Shown: positions 1-9,573 of the stretch, in pieces
Layout: every line of letters begins with the position of its first letter
How positions within the stretch are numbered: position 1 is the stretch's first letter
Source of the DNA: Catillopecten margaritatus gill symbiont
GTDB taxonomy: Bacteria > Pseudomonadota > Gammaproteobacteria > PS1 > Pseudothioglobaceae
Length of the DNA: 64,000 nt
Direction: 5' to 3'
NCBI GenBank assembly: GCA_037956075.1
Contig: CP138327.1
Span: 558,001-622,000, forward strand
Made by a program: the position numbers and the translations under genes
Notes under the pieces: generated by a model
The model's database searches: none
Told to the model about the DNA's origin: nothing
Seen by the model: the letters and a program-made list of their open reading frames with translations, nothing else

Positions 1-357
1 AGGCGAACGAGAGGCGTAAAAATCATCCGCTTGCGTTTGTAAAACAGCATTCACATAACAATACTTTGCCACCTTGCCATTGCCTGTTTTAGCGTCAATA
101 CGCGCAATTTGCGGGGTAATATCAGCATGAACACCAAGCATCTTACCACTTGTTGGGTCTAAAAACTTGAAAGTCTTTTTATTGATAGAATCACTGGTTA
201 AAAGCAGCGATTCAATGTTTTCCACCATCGGCGGAATCACCAAATCAAAGCCTTTTTCCGCATACAAATCAATCAACTGCCGACGCACCTTTTCAAAGGT
301 TAACGCCCTGTTACCAGTGAGCTCATCAATACCCTCAGGAAGTTGCCAAGTATTCAT
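1..357 (-). CDS. hisZ: ATP phosphoribosyltransferase regulatory subunit (partial, 3' end outside window)
   Basis: Reading the minus strand from the ATG at 357 gives a protein beginning MNTWQLPEGIDELTG and continuing with PPMVENIESLL and HADITPQIAR, which are the class II aminoacyl-tRNA-synthetase-like features of HisZ. HisZ is the catalytically inactive HisRS paralogue that pairs with short HisG for the first step of histidine biosynthesis. The frame stays open to base 1, so about 119 N-terminal residues are visible and the rest lies outside. It follows hflC by 5 bases on the same strand, the hflK-hflC-hisZ order seen in many gammaproteobacteria. The product family is fairly certain. Confidence 0.85.
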   Translation of the reverse strand, partial: MNTWQLPEGIDELTGNRALTFEKVRRQLIDLYAEKGFDLVIPPMVENIESLLLTSDSINKKTFKFLDPTSGKMLGVHADITPQIARIDAKTGNGKVAKYCYVNAVLQTQADDFYASRSP

Positions 358-362
358 CAAGA

Positions 363-1220
363 TTATTTAAGGGTCGGGTTAAAGTGCTTGAAAAATTCCG
401 TATTCGGGTTCAACACCATAATATCACTTTGCCCAGAAAATGACTTTTTATAGGATTCTAACGAGCGATAAAACGAATAAAAATCTGCATCTTCATTATA
501 TGCTTTTGCATAGTTACTCGCAGAAACCGCATCGCCTTCACCTCGAATAACCTCAGAATCACGATACGCATCGGCTAAGATGATGGTGCGCTTTTTATCA
601 GCCGCAGCACGAATCACTTCCGCCTCTTCTGCACCCTTTGACCTAAACTCTTTTGCCACTCGTTGTCGTTCTGCTTGCATACGACGATAAACCGAGTTTG
701 AGACTTCTTGTGACAAATCAATTCGTTTAATACGCACATCGATAATTTCAATACCAAATTCGCCAATGTCTTTTTTTGCTAACTTGGCAATATTAGACAT
801 AATTTCACTGCGTTCACCCGAAACAACATCGGTAATGGAGCGCTTAGAAAACTCACTTTTAAGTCCTGTTTTAATGATTTGTGCAAGACGATTATTGGTT
901 CTAGTGATATTACCACCTGTTGACTTATAAAACTGCTCAGCATCACTAATACGCCATTTGACATAAGAATCAACAATCACATTTTTCTTCTCGCCCGTCA
1001 AAAAACGCTCTGCAGGCGCATCTAAAGTCTGAATACGCTTATCAAATTTCACCACATTATTCACAAATGGGGTTTTGAATTTAAGCCCTGGCGTTTTCTC
1101 AACGGTAATAATTTCACCCAAACGCAACTTAATGGCTGTCTCTGTTTCACTCACAGTATATAACGCTGAACTACCAACAAAAAGTAATACCGCCAAAATA
1201 ATTAATGCAAATTTTTTCAT
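363..1220 (-). CDS. hflC: HflC, SPFH-domain protease modulator
   Basis: A 285-residue protein with one N-terminal membrane segment (MKKFALIILAVLLFVGSSAL) followed by an SPFH/band-7 domain (LRLGEIITVEKTPGLKFKTP, residues about 33-200) and the coiled AERQRVAKEFRSKGAEEAE stretch typical of HflC. HflC with HflK forms the membrane complex that encloses and restrains the FtsH protease. The hflK stop and hflC start share bases at 1220, indicating translational coupling, and hisZ follows directly. Length and domain order are normal for the family. Confidence 0.95.
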   Translation of the reverse strand: MKKFALIILAVLLFVGSSALYTVSETETAIKLRLGEIITVEKTPGLKFKTPFVNNVVKFDKRIQTLDAPAERFLTGEKKNVIVDSYVKWRISDAEQFYKSTGGNITRTNNRLAQIIKTGLKSEFSKRSITDVVSGERSEIMSNIAKLAKKDIGEFGIEIIDVRIKRIDLSQEVSNSVYRRMQAERQRVAKEFRSKGAEEAEVIRAAADKKRTIILADAYRDSEVIRGEGDAVSASNYAKAYNEDADFYSFYRSLESYKKSFSGQSDIMVLNPNTEFFKHFNPTLK

Positions 1221-2386
1221 TATCTTACCTCTCTATTACGGAAAACATTTCTAATGCCGCCATCTTGTTGCCTTACTTGCTGCGGCTGCGAACCCTCAAC
1301 AATAACTTCGGTGCGCACTTGATTGTTATTTAATAATTTATCAATCGGCAAATACATCATACTATTCGCCTTCGAGTCAACCACCACCTTGCTGGTATTC
1401 GCCAACACACCTTCCATAGTTTCACGATACAAACGCTCTTTAGTCACCTCAGGTGCTTTTTTATATTCCGCTAAAATTTGACCGAAGCGAGACGCCTCAC
1501 CCTCTGATTTAGAAACAACCTCTGATTTATAAGCCTTTGACTCTTCAATCATTCGTGCCGCCTTACCCCGCGATTTTGGCAAAATATCATTGGCATAAGT
1601 TTGTGCCTCATTAATCAATCTTTGCTTATCTTCTCGCGCCTTCACCGCATCAGAAAATGCTGCTTGCACAGGCTCTGGTGGCTGTGCATCCTGCATATTC
1701 ACCGTGGTAATAATCAAGCCCGTCTTATAGTTTTCTAGTAATTCTTGCGACTTTTCCTTAATACTGTCTGCAATATCGACACGACCTTCAGTTAAAACAT
1801 AATCCATGGTATTTTTACCCACTACTTGACGAATCGCACTTTCAACCACATGACGCAAAGTTAAATCAGGTCCAGACACATTAAATAAATAAGCCTGCAC
1901 ATCGTTAATCTTGTATTGCACTGCAAATTTCGCATCAATCATATTTTCATCTTTCGTTAACATTAACGACTCAGACGACACATTACCACCACGACGGTTA
2001 CTAATCGCATCCCTATAACCAATTTGTGCCGTTCTAATTTGCTCAACATTAATTCTATCAAGAGTTTCAATCGGATACGGCAAATGCCAATGCGGCCCTT
2101 GCCCAGTCTCTTCTTGAAAAGCACCAAAACGCAACACCACCCCTTTTTCAGCAGGGTCAATGATATAAATACCTGATAACACCCAAATCAGTAGAATCAG
2201 CATCAATACATACTTCAAGCCACCCATTGACGGTGCAGACATCTTTCCATTGTCATCCGCTCCTGTTGGTTTACCATTAAAAACACCATTAAATTTATCT
2301 TTAAAATCTTTAATTACTTCATCTAACTCTGGTGGTGTCTGTCCGTCACCACCCCAAGGGTTCTTCTTATCATCGTTCCAAGCCAT
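1220..2386 (-). CDS. hflK: HflK, SPFH-domain protease modulator
   Basis: A 388-residue protein starting MAWNDDKKNPWGGDGQTPP, the glycine/proline-rich cytoplasmic head of HflK, then a membrane segment (GGLKYVLMLILLIWVLSGIY, near residue 60) and a band-7 domain (RFGAFQEETGQGPHWHLPYP). It partners HflC in the FtsH-regulating complex. I chose the ATG at 2386 because MAWN is the usual HflK beginning and a GTGGAT stretch lies 5-10 bases upstream; the in-frame GTG at 2401 would add five residues without family support. First gene of the hflK-hflC-hisZ run, divergent from lptD. Confidence 0.95.
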   Translation of the reverse strand: MAWNDDKKNPWGGDGQTPPELDEVIKDFKDKFNGVFNGKPTGADDNGKMSAPSMGGLKYVLMLILLIWVLSGIYIIDPAEKGVVLRFGAFQEETGQGPHWHLPYPIETLDRINVEQIRTAQIGYRDAISNRRGGNVSSESLMLTKDENMIDAKFAVQYKINDVQAYLFNVSGPDLTLRHVVESAIRQVVGKNTMDYVLTEGRVDIADSIKEKSQELLENYKTGLIITTVNMQDAQPPEPVQAAFSDAVKAREDKQRLINEAQTYANDILPKSRGKAARMIEESKAYKSEVVSKSEGEASRFGQILAEYKKAPEVTKERLYRETMEGVLANTSKVVVDSKANSMMYLPIDKLLNNNQVRTEVIVEGSQPQQVRQQDGGIRNVFRNREVR

Positions 2387-2527
2387 AAAATTTATCCACA
2401 CACAGGTTATAAAATAAAATTATTTTACCTATTTAAGTATTGCATTAATACATTATATTTTTTATTATCAGGATGCATATAATGTTAAAATTCACACCTA
2501 TTATTAAAATCAAACGCGAGGCACCTT

Positions 2528-4705
2528 ATGAAAAAGCAATTTGCTCTTTCTACACTTCTTTTATTGTCAGGCGTTGTCAGCGCACAAGAGACGGGGTACG
2601 CCCTCAGTTGTAGTGACACACCCCTACTTTTTCCTAGACAAACACTCTCTACGGACCCTGAAAATGTCGAAGTAACCGCAGACCATAGTGAAGGTAGTGA
2701 AGGCAACTACTTATTAACTGGTAACGCTTCTTTAAATTCAAGTAAGTATTATCTATCAGCAGATAAAATCAAAGTAGAAAAAAACTCTAAAACTTCAAGC
2801 GCCAGTGGCAATGTTAAATTTCAAGGTAAGCAAATCATGCTAACTGGCGACAATGCCGTGATCAAAAAACAAGATAAAACAATACATACTGTTTTTAAAG
2901 GTGCCAACTATCACTATCCAGAAGCCAAGATTAATGGTAAAGCAGGAAAAATTATTGATAATGGCAACAAGCAAACCTTTGAATCTATGAGTTACAGCCT
3001 GTGCCCAATAGGCAATACAGACTGGCAAATGAAGGCGGACAAAGTAACGCTCAACCCCAAAACCAACCTTGGTGTCGCTGAAAATGTAACTATTGAGTTT
3101 ATGGGTGTGCCCATTTTCTACACGCCGCACCATGAATGGGTTTTAAAAGGTAGGAGTTCTGGTTTTTTAGCGCCAAGTATTGGTGACTACACTGAATCAG
3201 ATGTGAGTGCAGATAAAGGCTACCAAGTTCGCATCCCTTACTACTTCAACATCGCTGCTGACCGTGATTTCTTGTTAACACTCAATCAAGTTTCCACTCG
3301 AGGCAGTGTCATTGAGGGTAAATATCGTCAGTTATTGAACAAAGGTCGTATTGAAGTTGAAGGGCATTATCTTAATAAAGATAAAATCATCAAAGAAAAG
3401 CGTTGGTTGATAAATTCAAAATTAGACCTGTCTTTGAATAGCAAGACCGAATTAACCGTTATCAATAATCGCGTATCAGATGTAAATTATTTTAAAGAAA
3501 TTGCCCACGCAAATACGGGCAAAGTTGCTTTAATGTCTTCTGCAAATATCGCCTACAAAGATAAAGCAAACAATCTAACTGCCTCTATTTTTACTGAAAA
3601 TGAACAGTTACTCACCAAAGGTGCTGCAGAATATACGCGTGCACCTGAAGTCTTTATCAATAAAAAAGTATTAGGACTAGGAAATAGGGAAGCTAATTTT
3701 TCCGTAATGAGCACCAAATTCAAGCACGCAGATAGCACTAAAAATACCGGCACTCGTACTCATGCTCAAGCGGCTTTTACTCGTAATATTGAAACCAATG
3801 GGTACTCAATGCAGCCCAAGTTTTCCATTTCTAAAACCAAGTATTCAATGAACAACCTTAAGAATCAAGACCGCTCTATTTACAACTTTGGCATTGACTC
3901 TAAGTTGTTTTTTGAGAGGGATATTAATTTACTCGATAAAAGTATAGTACAAACGCTAACCCCAAGATTGACTTACAACTATACACCAGGTAAAGACCAA
4001 AGCGCTTTAACTAATTTTGATTCTGAGAATATAGGTGAGTCATATGAAAACCTATTCTCGGGCAAAAAATTCACTGGTTTTGATCGTATTAGTAAAGTCA
4101 ATGATGTAGTATTTGGATTGGAGTCTAGTTTTATTGACGCAAAATCTGGTGAAACCTATTTAACCTTAAAAGTCGCACAAGCCCGTCATTTAAGCGATAC
4201 AACTACAGATATAAAAGGTGGTTTAGTTGCTCAAAAAGATTACTCAAATATCGCTGCAGGTGCCGATTTAACTTTGGATAAGTTCACTTTTAATAACGCC
4301 GTTCAATATGACCCAGATATTAAAGAGACAGTTAAAAGCAACAGCACTCTCAGTTATGTTCTAGACCCTAGAAAATTCATCTCTCTAACGCACGAAAACG
4401 ATATAGGGAAAAGAACAGCAGGTATATATGCTTCTTACCCAGTTACACAAAATGTACATGTATTTGGTGGTGTTAACCGCTCTCTAAGTGAATCAATTAA
4501 CAACAGGAAAACTGCTGGGTTGGCTTACGAATCTTGTTGCTGGGCAGTACGCCTTGTACGCTTTAATGAACACACTGCCACTGGTGTTTACGATAAAGTA
4601 ACTAAGTTTGAACTGGTGCTTAAGGGTTTGGCTTCAAGTGACTCCTCTTTAGCGGCACGCTTAGAAAAAGAAATGCCAAACTATCTAGCTAACCTAAACA
4701 ACTAA
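2528..4705 (+). CDS. lptD: LPS-assembly outer-membrane protein LptD
   Basis: A 725-residue protein with a signal peptide (about residues 1-20, ending VVSAQE), an OstA/LptA-like beta-jellyroll (residues about 45-180, with YLLTGNASLNSSKYYLSADK and GNVKFQGK) and a long C-terminal beta-barrel domain (WVLKGRSSGFLAPSIG onward). LptD with LptE inserts lipopolysaccharide into the outer leaflet. The GAGG ribosome site lies at 2518-2521 before the ATG, and a TATAAT at 2478-2483 is a plausible -10 box. It is followed after 3 bases by surA, which in proteobacteria assists LptD folding. A CC pair (ESCCWAV) near residue 672 fits the conserved C-terminal cysteines of LptD. Confidence 0.93.
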   Translation: MKKQFALSTLLLLSGVVSAQETGYALSCSDTPLLFPRQTLSTDPENVEVTADHSEGSEGNYLLTGNASLNSSKYYLSADKIKVEKNSKTSSASGNVKFQGKQIMLTGDNAVIKKQDKTIHTVFKGANYHYPEAKINGKAGKIIDNGNKQTFESMSYSLCPIGNTDWQMKADKVTLNPKTNLGVAENVTIEFMGVPIFYTPHHEWVLKGRSSGFLAPSIGDYTESDVSADKGYQVRIPYYFNIAADRDFLLTLNQVSTRGSVIEGKYRQLLNKGRIEVEGHYLNKDKIIKEKRWLINSKLDLSLNSKTELTVINNRVSDVNYFKEIAHANTGKVALMSSANIAYKDKANNLTASIFTENEQLLTKGAAEYTRAPEVFINKKVLGLGNREANFSVMSTKFKHADSTKNTGTRTHAQAAFTRNIETNGYSMQPKFSISKTKYSMNNLKNQDRSIYNFGIDSKLFFERDINLLDKSIVQTLTPRLTYNYTPGKDQSALTNFDSENIGESYENLFSGKKFTGFDRISKVNDVVFGLESSFIDAKSGETYLTLKVAQARHLSDTTTDIKGGLVAQKDYSNIAAGADLTLDKFTFNNAVQYDPDIKETVKSNSTLSYVLDPRKFISLTHENDIGKRTAGIYASYPVTQNVHVFGGVNRSLSESINNRKTAGLAYESCCWAVRLVRFNEHTATGVYDKVTKFELVLKGLASSDSSLAARLEKEMPNYLANLNN

Positions 4706-4708
4706 AAA

Positions 4709-5257
4709 ATGAAAACTTTATTAACGCTTTTATTGACACTTTCATTTGGTGTGCTTGCTGCACCAAATAGTATTATTGCTATTGTTAATGACAGTGTTAT
4801 CACTATGGATAATATTAGTACCAATATCAATAAAGAAACTACTAGGGAGGAAAAAATAGCTTTAGTTGAGCGGCAAATTAACATTGAGTTACAAAAAGAA
4901 AAAATCCAGGCGCTGGGCATCACACCCAAATCAGAAATTATTAGCAAAGCACTGGAAAATGTTGCTACGCAAAATGGCTTAACTTTTGAACAGTTACGCA
5001 CCAATAATCAATACGAACAGATTGTTAAAACTATTACTCAAAACCTCTCCCTTGGAGGACTCGAGCAAGTAATTCTTCAACAGGCAAATATTAAAGTTAC
5101 TCAAGCAGAAATCAACACATTCCTCGCTAAAAACCCCAAAGCAGACAATGCAAAAGCACAAATCATTCGCACTAAACAAACTCTGTTTTTGCAAAAATGG
5201 ATTAAAGACTTGCGTAAAAATGCCTATATAGAAATTTTTGCAAATAAACTAAAATAG
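4709..5257 (+). CDS. surA: SurA-type periplasmic chaperone lacking both parvulin domains
   Basis: A 182-residue protein with a signal peptide (MKTLLTLLLTLSFGVLAAP), then the SurA N-terminal chaperone signature (IAIVNDSVITMDNI, residues about 24-37; LVERQINIELQKEKIQALGI, about 51-70). The last 35 residues (LFLQKWIKDLRKNAYIEIFA) resemble the closing C-terminal helix of full SurA. Family members are usually about 430 residues with two parvulin domains between these parts; here both are absent, and the frame is clean with no sign of a broken copy. Position between lptD and rlmB supports SurA identity. It is expected to bind unfolded outer-membrane proteins without prolyl isomerase activity. Confidence 0.82.
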   Translation: MKTLLTLLLTLSFGVLAAPNSIIAIVNDSVITMDNISTNINKETTREEKIALVERQINIELQKEKIQALGITPKSEIISKALENVATQNGLTFEQLRTNNQYEQIVKTITQNLSLGGLEQVILQQANIKVTQAEINTFLAKNPKADNAKAQIIRTKQTLFLQKWIKDLRKNAYIEIFANKLK

Positions 5258-5258
5258 C

Positions 5259-6002
5259 GTGTCAAAATCCATCGTCATTTTTGGATTTCATTCAATCCAA
5301 GCACAACTTGAAACTAACCCAGAATGCTTGTTAAAAGTCTGGACACTGGACAATCGTCACGACAAACGCTTAAACACCCTTACCGCGCAGCTCAACCAGT
5401 TAGGTGTGAACACTCAATCAGCCACCAAACATCAATTGGATAAAATCAGCAAAAACCAAACACATCAAGGTATTGCGGCGGAAATACTGCTTCCCACCCT
5501 ACCCAATCAAGATGAATTAATCAAGCATATCGCACCATTAGAAAAATCAGTTTTAATTTTGATTTTGGACTCTATTCAAGACCCAAGAAACTTAGGTGCT
5601 TGTCTGCGTAGTGCAAATGCAGCAGGGGTGGATTGTGTGGTGATTAACAAGGACGGTTCAGCACCGATTAATGCCTTGGTGCACAAAACTTCGGCAGGAG
5701 CGCTCAATCAACTGAAAATCTTTTCAGTGACTAATCTTGCACGCACCATTAAAGCATTAAAAGAGGAAAATATTTGGGTGGTGGGTTTAGATGGTGCAAC
5801 AGAAACTTCACTCTATCAAGTGGATTTAGCCACACCAACTGCGATTATTATGGGTTCTGAGGGCTCAGGTTTGCGTGCATTAACAAAGAAATCTTGCGAC
5901 CAATTAGCAATGATTCCTATGCAGGGCAATGTAGAAAGTTTAAATGTTTCGGTGGCAACGGGAATTGCTTTATTTGAAGCCAGCAGACAAAGATTAAATT
6001 AA
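5259..6002 (+). CDS. rlmB: 23S rRNA 2'-O-ribose methyltransferase (SpoU family)
   Basis: A 247-residue SpoU/TrmH-family protein. The N-terminal substrate-binding part (residues 1-75) is followed by the knotted methyltransferase domain with the family motifs ILDSIQDPRNLGACLRSA (about 104-121), IMGSEGSGLRALTKKSCD (about 199-216) and LNVSVATGIALFEASRQ (about 228-244). RlmB methylates G2251 in the 23S rRNA peptidyl-transferase loop. It starts with GTG one base after the surA stop, so it is probably read from the lptD-surA transcript. A TrmH-type tRNA target is less likely given the N-terminal L30e-like part. Confidence 0.88.
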   Translation: MSKSIVIFGFHSIQAQLETNPECLLKVWTLDNRHDKRLNTLTAQLNQLGVNTQSATKHQLDKISKNQTHQGIAAEILLPTLPNQDELIKHIAPLEKSVLILILDSIQDPRNLGACLRSANAAGVDCVVINKDGSAPINALVHKTSAGALNQLKIFSVTNLARTIKALKEENIWVVGLDGATETSLYQVDLATPTAIIMGSEGSGLRALTKKSCDQLAMIPMQGNVESLNVSVATGIALFEASRQRLN

Positions 6003-6049
6003 ACACCAAAACAGGTTCATTTTTTGGTAAAATTATCGGGTTTTTATAT

Positions 6050-6553
6050 ATGAAACAAGGAATTCCAGAAACAATCAAACTTTTTAAGTTTGCTTCGAAA
6101 GGGTTAGTCTTCTCGCAGACCTATAAAGTGAGTGACTTTCCAAGGATTAGCAAACTGTCAGGTAACCCAGATTCACCCGTTACTGTCGAAGTTAACTTTA
6201 GCCTTGAAGAAGGTAGAATTCCTTGCATTAAAGGTGGGGTTAAGTTAGATTTAGACCTTACTTGTCAAAGGTGCTTGAATGAAGTTAAAATTCATTTAGA
6301 GCCTAAATTTGAATTGGCTTTTATTAAAAACGAACAACAAGGTGAGGGGTTAGGCTCAAATCTTGAGATGATTCTAAACACTGAAGAAGAATTTTCGACC
6401 ATAGAATTTATAACGGATGAAGTGTTAATATCTGTACCGATGACACCCATGCATGAGCATGAATGCGTATCGTATCAGGACACGCAGCCAATAACCGAGC
6501 AAAAGAGAGAGAATCCTTTTGCCATATTAAAACAATTGAAAACCAAGGAGTAA
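6050..6553 (+). CDS. yceD: YceD/DUF177 family protein
   Basis: A 167-residue protein with the DUF177 signature: the [12 protein letters not shown] cysteine motif near residues 76-87 and an acidic C-terminal half. The family sits directly upstream of rpmF in most bacteria and has been linked to 23S rRNA accumulation; its chemistry is not settled. Here it precedes rpmF by 4 bases, matching that arrangement. The 48-base gap after rlmB includes a GGGTTTTTATAT run that may carry a weak promoter. Assignment rests on the cysteine motif and the neighbour. Confidence 0.85.
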   Translation: MKQGIPETIKLFKFASKGLVFSQTYKVSDFPRISKLSGNPDSPVTVEVNFSLEEGRIPCIKGGVKLDLDLTCQRCLNEVKIHLEPKFELAFIKNEQQGEGLGSNLEMILNTEEEFSTIEFITDEVLISVPMTPMHEHECVSYQDTQPITEQKRENPFAILKQLKTKE

Positions 6554-6557
6554 GAAA

Positions 6558-6755
6558 ATGGCAGTACAAAAAAGTAGAAAAACCCCTTCAAAAAGAGGCA
6601 TGCGTCGCTCACACAATGCATTAACAAGCCCCGCTTTATCTGAAGACCAAGAAACTGGTGAGACACATTTGCGTCATCACATTACCGCTGATGGTTACTA
6701 TCGTGGCAAGCAAGTCATTAATAAAGTACAAGATATTCCTGAAGTAGAAGCCTAA
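6558..6755 (+). CDS. rpmF: 50S ribosomal protein L32
   Basis: A 65-residue basic protein starting [19 protein letters not shown], the invariant beginning of bacterial L32. A GGAGTAAGAAAATG ribosome site precedes it. This is a version without the zinc-binding cysteine pairs (no C residues in the C-terminal part). It lies between yceD and plsX, the standard order that couples ribosome and fatty-acid gene expression. Confidence 0.97.
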   Translation: MAVQKSRKTPSKRGMRRSHNALTSPALSEDQETGETHLRHHITADGYYRGKQVINKVQDIPEVEA

Positions 6756-6761
6756 TTCTCA

Positions 6762-7781
6762 ATGACAATCAAGGTATCTATTGATGCCTCAGGGGGAGAT
6801 CATGGAATACCCACCACTGTTATAGCGGGTATTGAAGCCTTGGGTGCATTTTCAGATTTATACCTCGTTTTTGTAGGGGATAAGTCTAGTATTCAAGTGG
6901 AACTTGATAAAAATTCTGCCAGCCAAAAGTTTGCTGAGCGTTTTAGCGTTATGCATGCCAGTGAAGTAATTGCCATGAATGAATCCCCTGCTATTGCGCT
7001 GCGTAAAAAGAAAGATTCTTCTATGCGCGTTGCCATCAACCTTGTCAAAGATAAAACTGTTGACGCTTGCGTAAGCGCTGGCAATACAGGGGCGTTAATG
7101 GCAATTTCTCGCTTTGTTCTTAAAACTATTAATGGCATTGACCGCCCTGCCATTATGGGGCGCATGCCGACCATGGACGGACATACGTACATGTTAGACC
7201 TTGGTGCGAATGTTGATTCTTCACCTGAAGCTTTATTTGAATTTGCAACTATGGGTTCTATTGCTGTTAAACATACTGAAAATATCACCGCACCAAGTAT
7301 TGGACTACTTAATATTGGCGAAGAAGAAATGAAAGGTAATGAGAAAATTAAACGCACTTCAGAATTACTCAAAGATTCCAGCCTCAATTATTACGGCTTT
7401 GTTGAAGGTAACGACATTTACAAAGGCACCGTTGATTTAGTGGTTTGTGATGGTTTTGAAGGTAACATTGCTCTTAAAGCCAGCGAAGGTGTGGCGTCAA
7501 TGATGGGACATTATCTTAAGCAAGCCTTTACCAAAAACCTCTTCACTAAAGTTATCGCCTTAATTGCCACCCCAGTTTTAAAAGATTTCAAATCCAGCTT
7601 AAACCCTGGAAAATACAATGGTGCCAGCCTTTTGGGGTTAAGAGGTATCGTAGTGAAAAGCCACGGAGGTGCAGATGCTGATTCATTTTTTCAGGCTATC
7701 AAAGAAGCCTACCTCGAAGTCAACGCTAAAATTATTGAAAAAATAGAAAACCAAGTATCTTCAGAGTTAGTCAATGAATAA
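6762..7781 (+). CDS. plsX: Phosphate acyltransferase PlsX
   Basis: A 339-residue protein opening with TIKVSIDASGGDHGIPTTV, the PlsX N-terminal signature (D-x-x-G-G-D), and containing CVSAGNTGALMAISRF (about 102-117), ALRKKKDSSMRVA and VVCDGFEGNIALKASEG (about 222-238). PlsX makes acyl-phosphate from acyl-ACP for phospholipid synthesis. It starts 6 bases after rpmF and overlaps fabH by 8 bases, so the four genes are likely co-translated. Confidence 0.96.
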   Translation: MTIKVSIDASGGDHGIPTTVIAGIEALGAFSDLYLVFVGDKSSIQVELDKNSASQKFAERFSVMHASEVIAMNESPAIALRKKKDSSMRVAINLVKDKTVDACVSAGNTGALMAISRFVLKTINGIDRPAIMGRMPTMDGHTYMLDLGANVDSSPEALFEFATMGSIAVKHTENITAPSIGLLNIGEEEMKGNEKIKRTSELLKDSSLNYYGFVEGNDIYKGTVDLVVCDGFEGNIALKASEGVASMMGHYLKQAFTKNLFTKVIALIATPVLKDFKSSLNPGKYNGASLLGLRGIVVKSHGGADADSFFQAIKEAYLEVNAKIIEKIENQVSSELVNE

Positions 7782-8718
7782 ATACGCAAGGATCACGGGG
7801 ACAGGTTCATATTTACCACCCAAAGTGGTAACCAATGACGACTTATCTAAAACCATTGATACTACAGACGAATGGATTACCAGCAGAACAGGCATCAAAG
7901 AAAGGCACATTGTTACTGATGAAAGTACCTGTGATTTAGCAGAGATTGCCTCAAAAAATGCCCTTGAAATGGCTGGTATTAGTGCCAGCGAATTAGATTT
8001 AATCATTTTGGCCACTACCACCCCTGATAAGATATTCCCAGCCACAGCAACTATGTTGCAAACTGCTCTTGGTGCCAACTGCCCTGCTTTCGATTTACAA
8101 TCAGTTTGTGCAGGTTTTATTTTTGCCCTAACTACTGCCGAACAATACATTAAAACTGGCGCTGCCAATAAAGTTTTGGTCGTTGGCAGTGAAACACTTT
8201 CTCGCATTGTTGATTGGAATGACCGAAATACTGCTGTTTTATTTGGTGATGGCGCGGGTGCTGTTGTACTTGAAAGCAGTAAGGAGGCCGGTATTCTACA
8301 TTCAAAACTCTTTAGTGATGGTAGCTATCTTTCCTCTCTGCAAGTTAGCAACAACCGCATTAACGAAGTTGGCTTCATCGAAATGTCAGGCAATGAAGTT
8401 TTTAAAATTGCCGTCAGTCGCCTATCCGCTTTAGCAGAAGACACGCTAAAAGAATGCAATATGAGCCCAGAAGAATTAGATTGGATGGTGCCACATCAAG
8501 CCAACATCCGCATTATTTCCGCCGTTGCCAAACGCATTAAAACTTCAATGGACAAAGTCATCGTCACCCTACCAAAACACGGCAACACCTCTGCTGCATC
8601 CATTCCGTTAGCGTTAGATGTGGCAGTGCGTGATGGGCGCATTCAAAAAGGTCAAAACCTTTTATTAGAGGGTATCGGTGGTGGATTTAGCTGGGGCAGT
8701 GTCTTGGTTAGGTTCTAA
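7774..8718 (+). CDS. fabH: 3-oxoacyl-ACP synthase III (KAS III)
   Basis: A 314-residue thiolase-fold enzyme. The catalytic triad is visible: Cys112 in FDLQSVCAGF, His in WMVPHQANIRI (about 244) and Asn in KHGNTSAASIP (about 274). A GIGGGFSWGSVLV C-terminus is typical. FabH condenses acetyl-CoA with malonyl-ACP to start fatty-acid elongation. Its start overlaps the end of plsX. No fabD or fabG follows; the run ends here, convergent with ispA 12 bases away. Confidence 0.96.
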   Translation: MNKYARITGTGSYLPPKVVTNDDLSKTIDTTDEWITSRTGIKERHIVTDESTCDLAEIASKNALEMAGISASELDLIILATTTPDKIFPATATMLQTALGANCPAFDLQSVCAGFIFALTTAEQYIKTGAANKVLVVGSETLSRIVDWNDRNTAVLFGDGAGAVVLESSKEAGILHSKLFSDGSYLSSLQVSNNRINEVGFIEMSGNEVFKIAVSRLSALAEDTLKECNMSPEELDWMVPHQANIRIISAVAKRIKTSMDKVIVTLPKHGNTSAASIPLALDVAVRDGRIQKGQNLLLEGIGGGFSWGSVLVRF

Positions 8719-8730
8719 GATAAAACCGCT

Positions 8731-9573
8731 TTAAAAAGTTCTATTTCGAAGTTTTTGGGTCAGTGCTTGTAATTGCACGGTATCTACACTCAATTCACTC
8801 AGATTAGTTAAAGCTTGTTGATACAAATTTTCATATTCAAACTTTGATTCCTCTAAACCTAGCAAAGAAGGGTAAGTGGGTTTATTTTTCTCCACATCTG
8901 AATTTTGCTTTTTGCCTAATATTTCTTCAGGTGTGAGCACATCTAACACATCATCTTGAATTTGATAGGCTAAACCGATATTTTTAGAGAACTGTGCCAG
9001 TATTTTCGCATCATTTTCACTGCAATTTGACACTAGCACGCCTAATTGCACGGCACAACTGAGTAAAGCGCCAGTTTTTTTCTGGTGCATATTTTTCAAA
9101 GTATCAACATTGATGGTTTTTGACACCACATCAAGGTCAATTGACTGCCCTTCTGCCATTTCAAAAGCGGCATGCGTCAACGCCTGCAAGTTATTGATTC
9201 TAATTTCTGCTGGGAGTTGCGTATCACTTGCCAATACCTCAAATGCCAAGGCTTGTAGCCCATCTCCTGTCAAAATCGCCTGTGCTTCGCCAAATTGTTT
9301 GTGACAGGCGGGTTGATTGTGGCGGATGTCATCGTCATCCATTGCGGGTAAATCATCGTGAATCAACGAATAAGCGTGAATTAACTCTACGGCACAAGCA
9401 CTGGAATCTGCTAAATCAAGATTAGTACCAAAAGTATCGGCAACCGTATAAGTTAAGGTAGGTCGAAAACGCTTACCACCAACCAAAACACTATAACGCA
9501 TCGCTTCGGTTAGACTGCCTTGGTTAGATAAATACCTATCTAAATGTTGATTAACGCGTTCGGTGTAGTTCAT
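8731..9573 (-). CDS. ispA: Polyprenyl diphosphate synthase (farnesyl-PP synthase type)
   Basis: A 280-residue trans-prenyltransferase with the first aspartate-rich motif in SLIHDDLPAMDDDDIRHNQP (about 71-90) and the second in LAYQIQDDVLDVLTPEE (about 205-221). The two residues between the DD pairs of the first motif fit short-chain IspA enzymes that make farnesyl diphosphate. The ATG overlaps the xseB stop at 9573; xseB-ispA is the usual gammaproteobacterial order, though dxs is not next to them here. Confidence 0.9.
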   Translation of the reverse strand: MNYTERVNQHLDRYLSNQGSLTEAMRYSVLVGGKRFRPTLTYTVADTFGTNLDLADSSACAVELIHAYSLIHDDLPAMDDDDIRHNQPACHKQFGEAQAILTGDGLQALAFEVLASDTQLPAEIRINNLQALTHAAFEMAEGQSIDLDVVSKTINVDTLKNMHQKKTGALLSCAVQLGVLVSNCSENDAKILAQFSKNIGLAYQIQDDVLDVLTPEEILGKKQNSDVEKNKPTYPSLLGLEESKFEYENLYQQALTNLSELSVDTVQLQALTQKLRNRTF

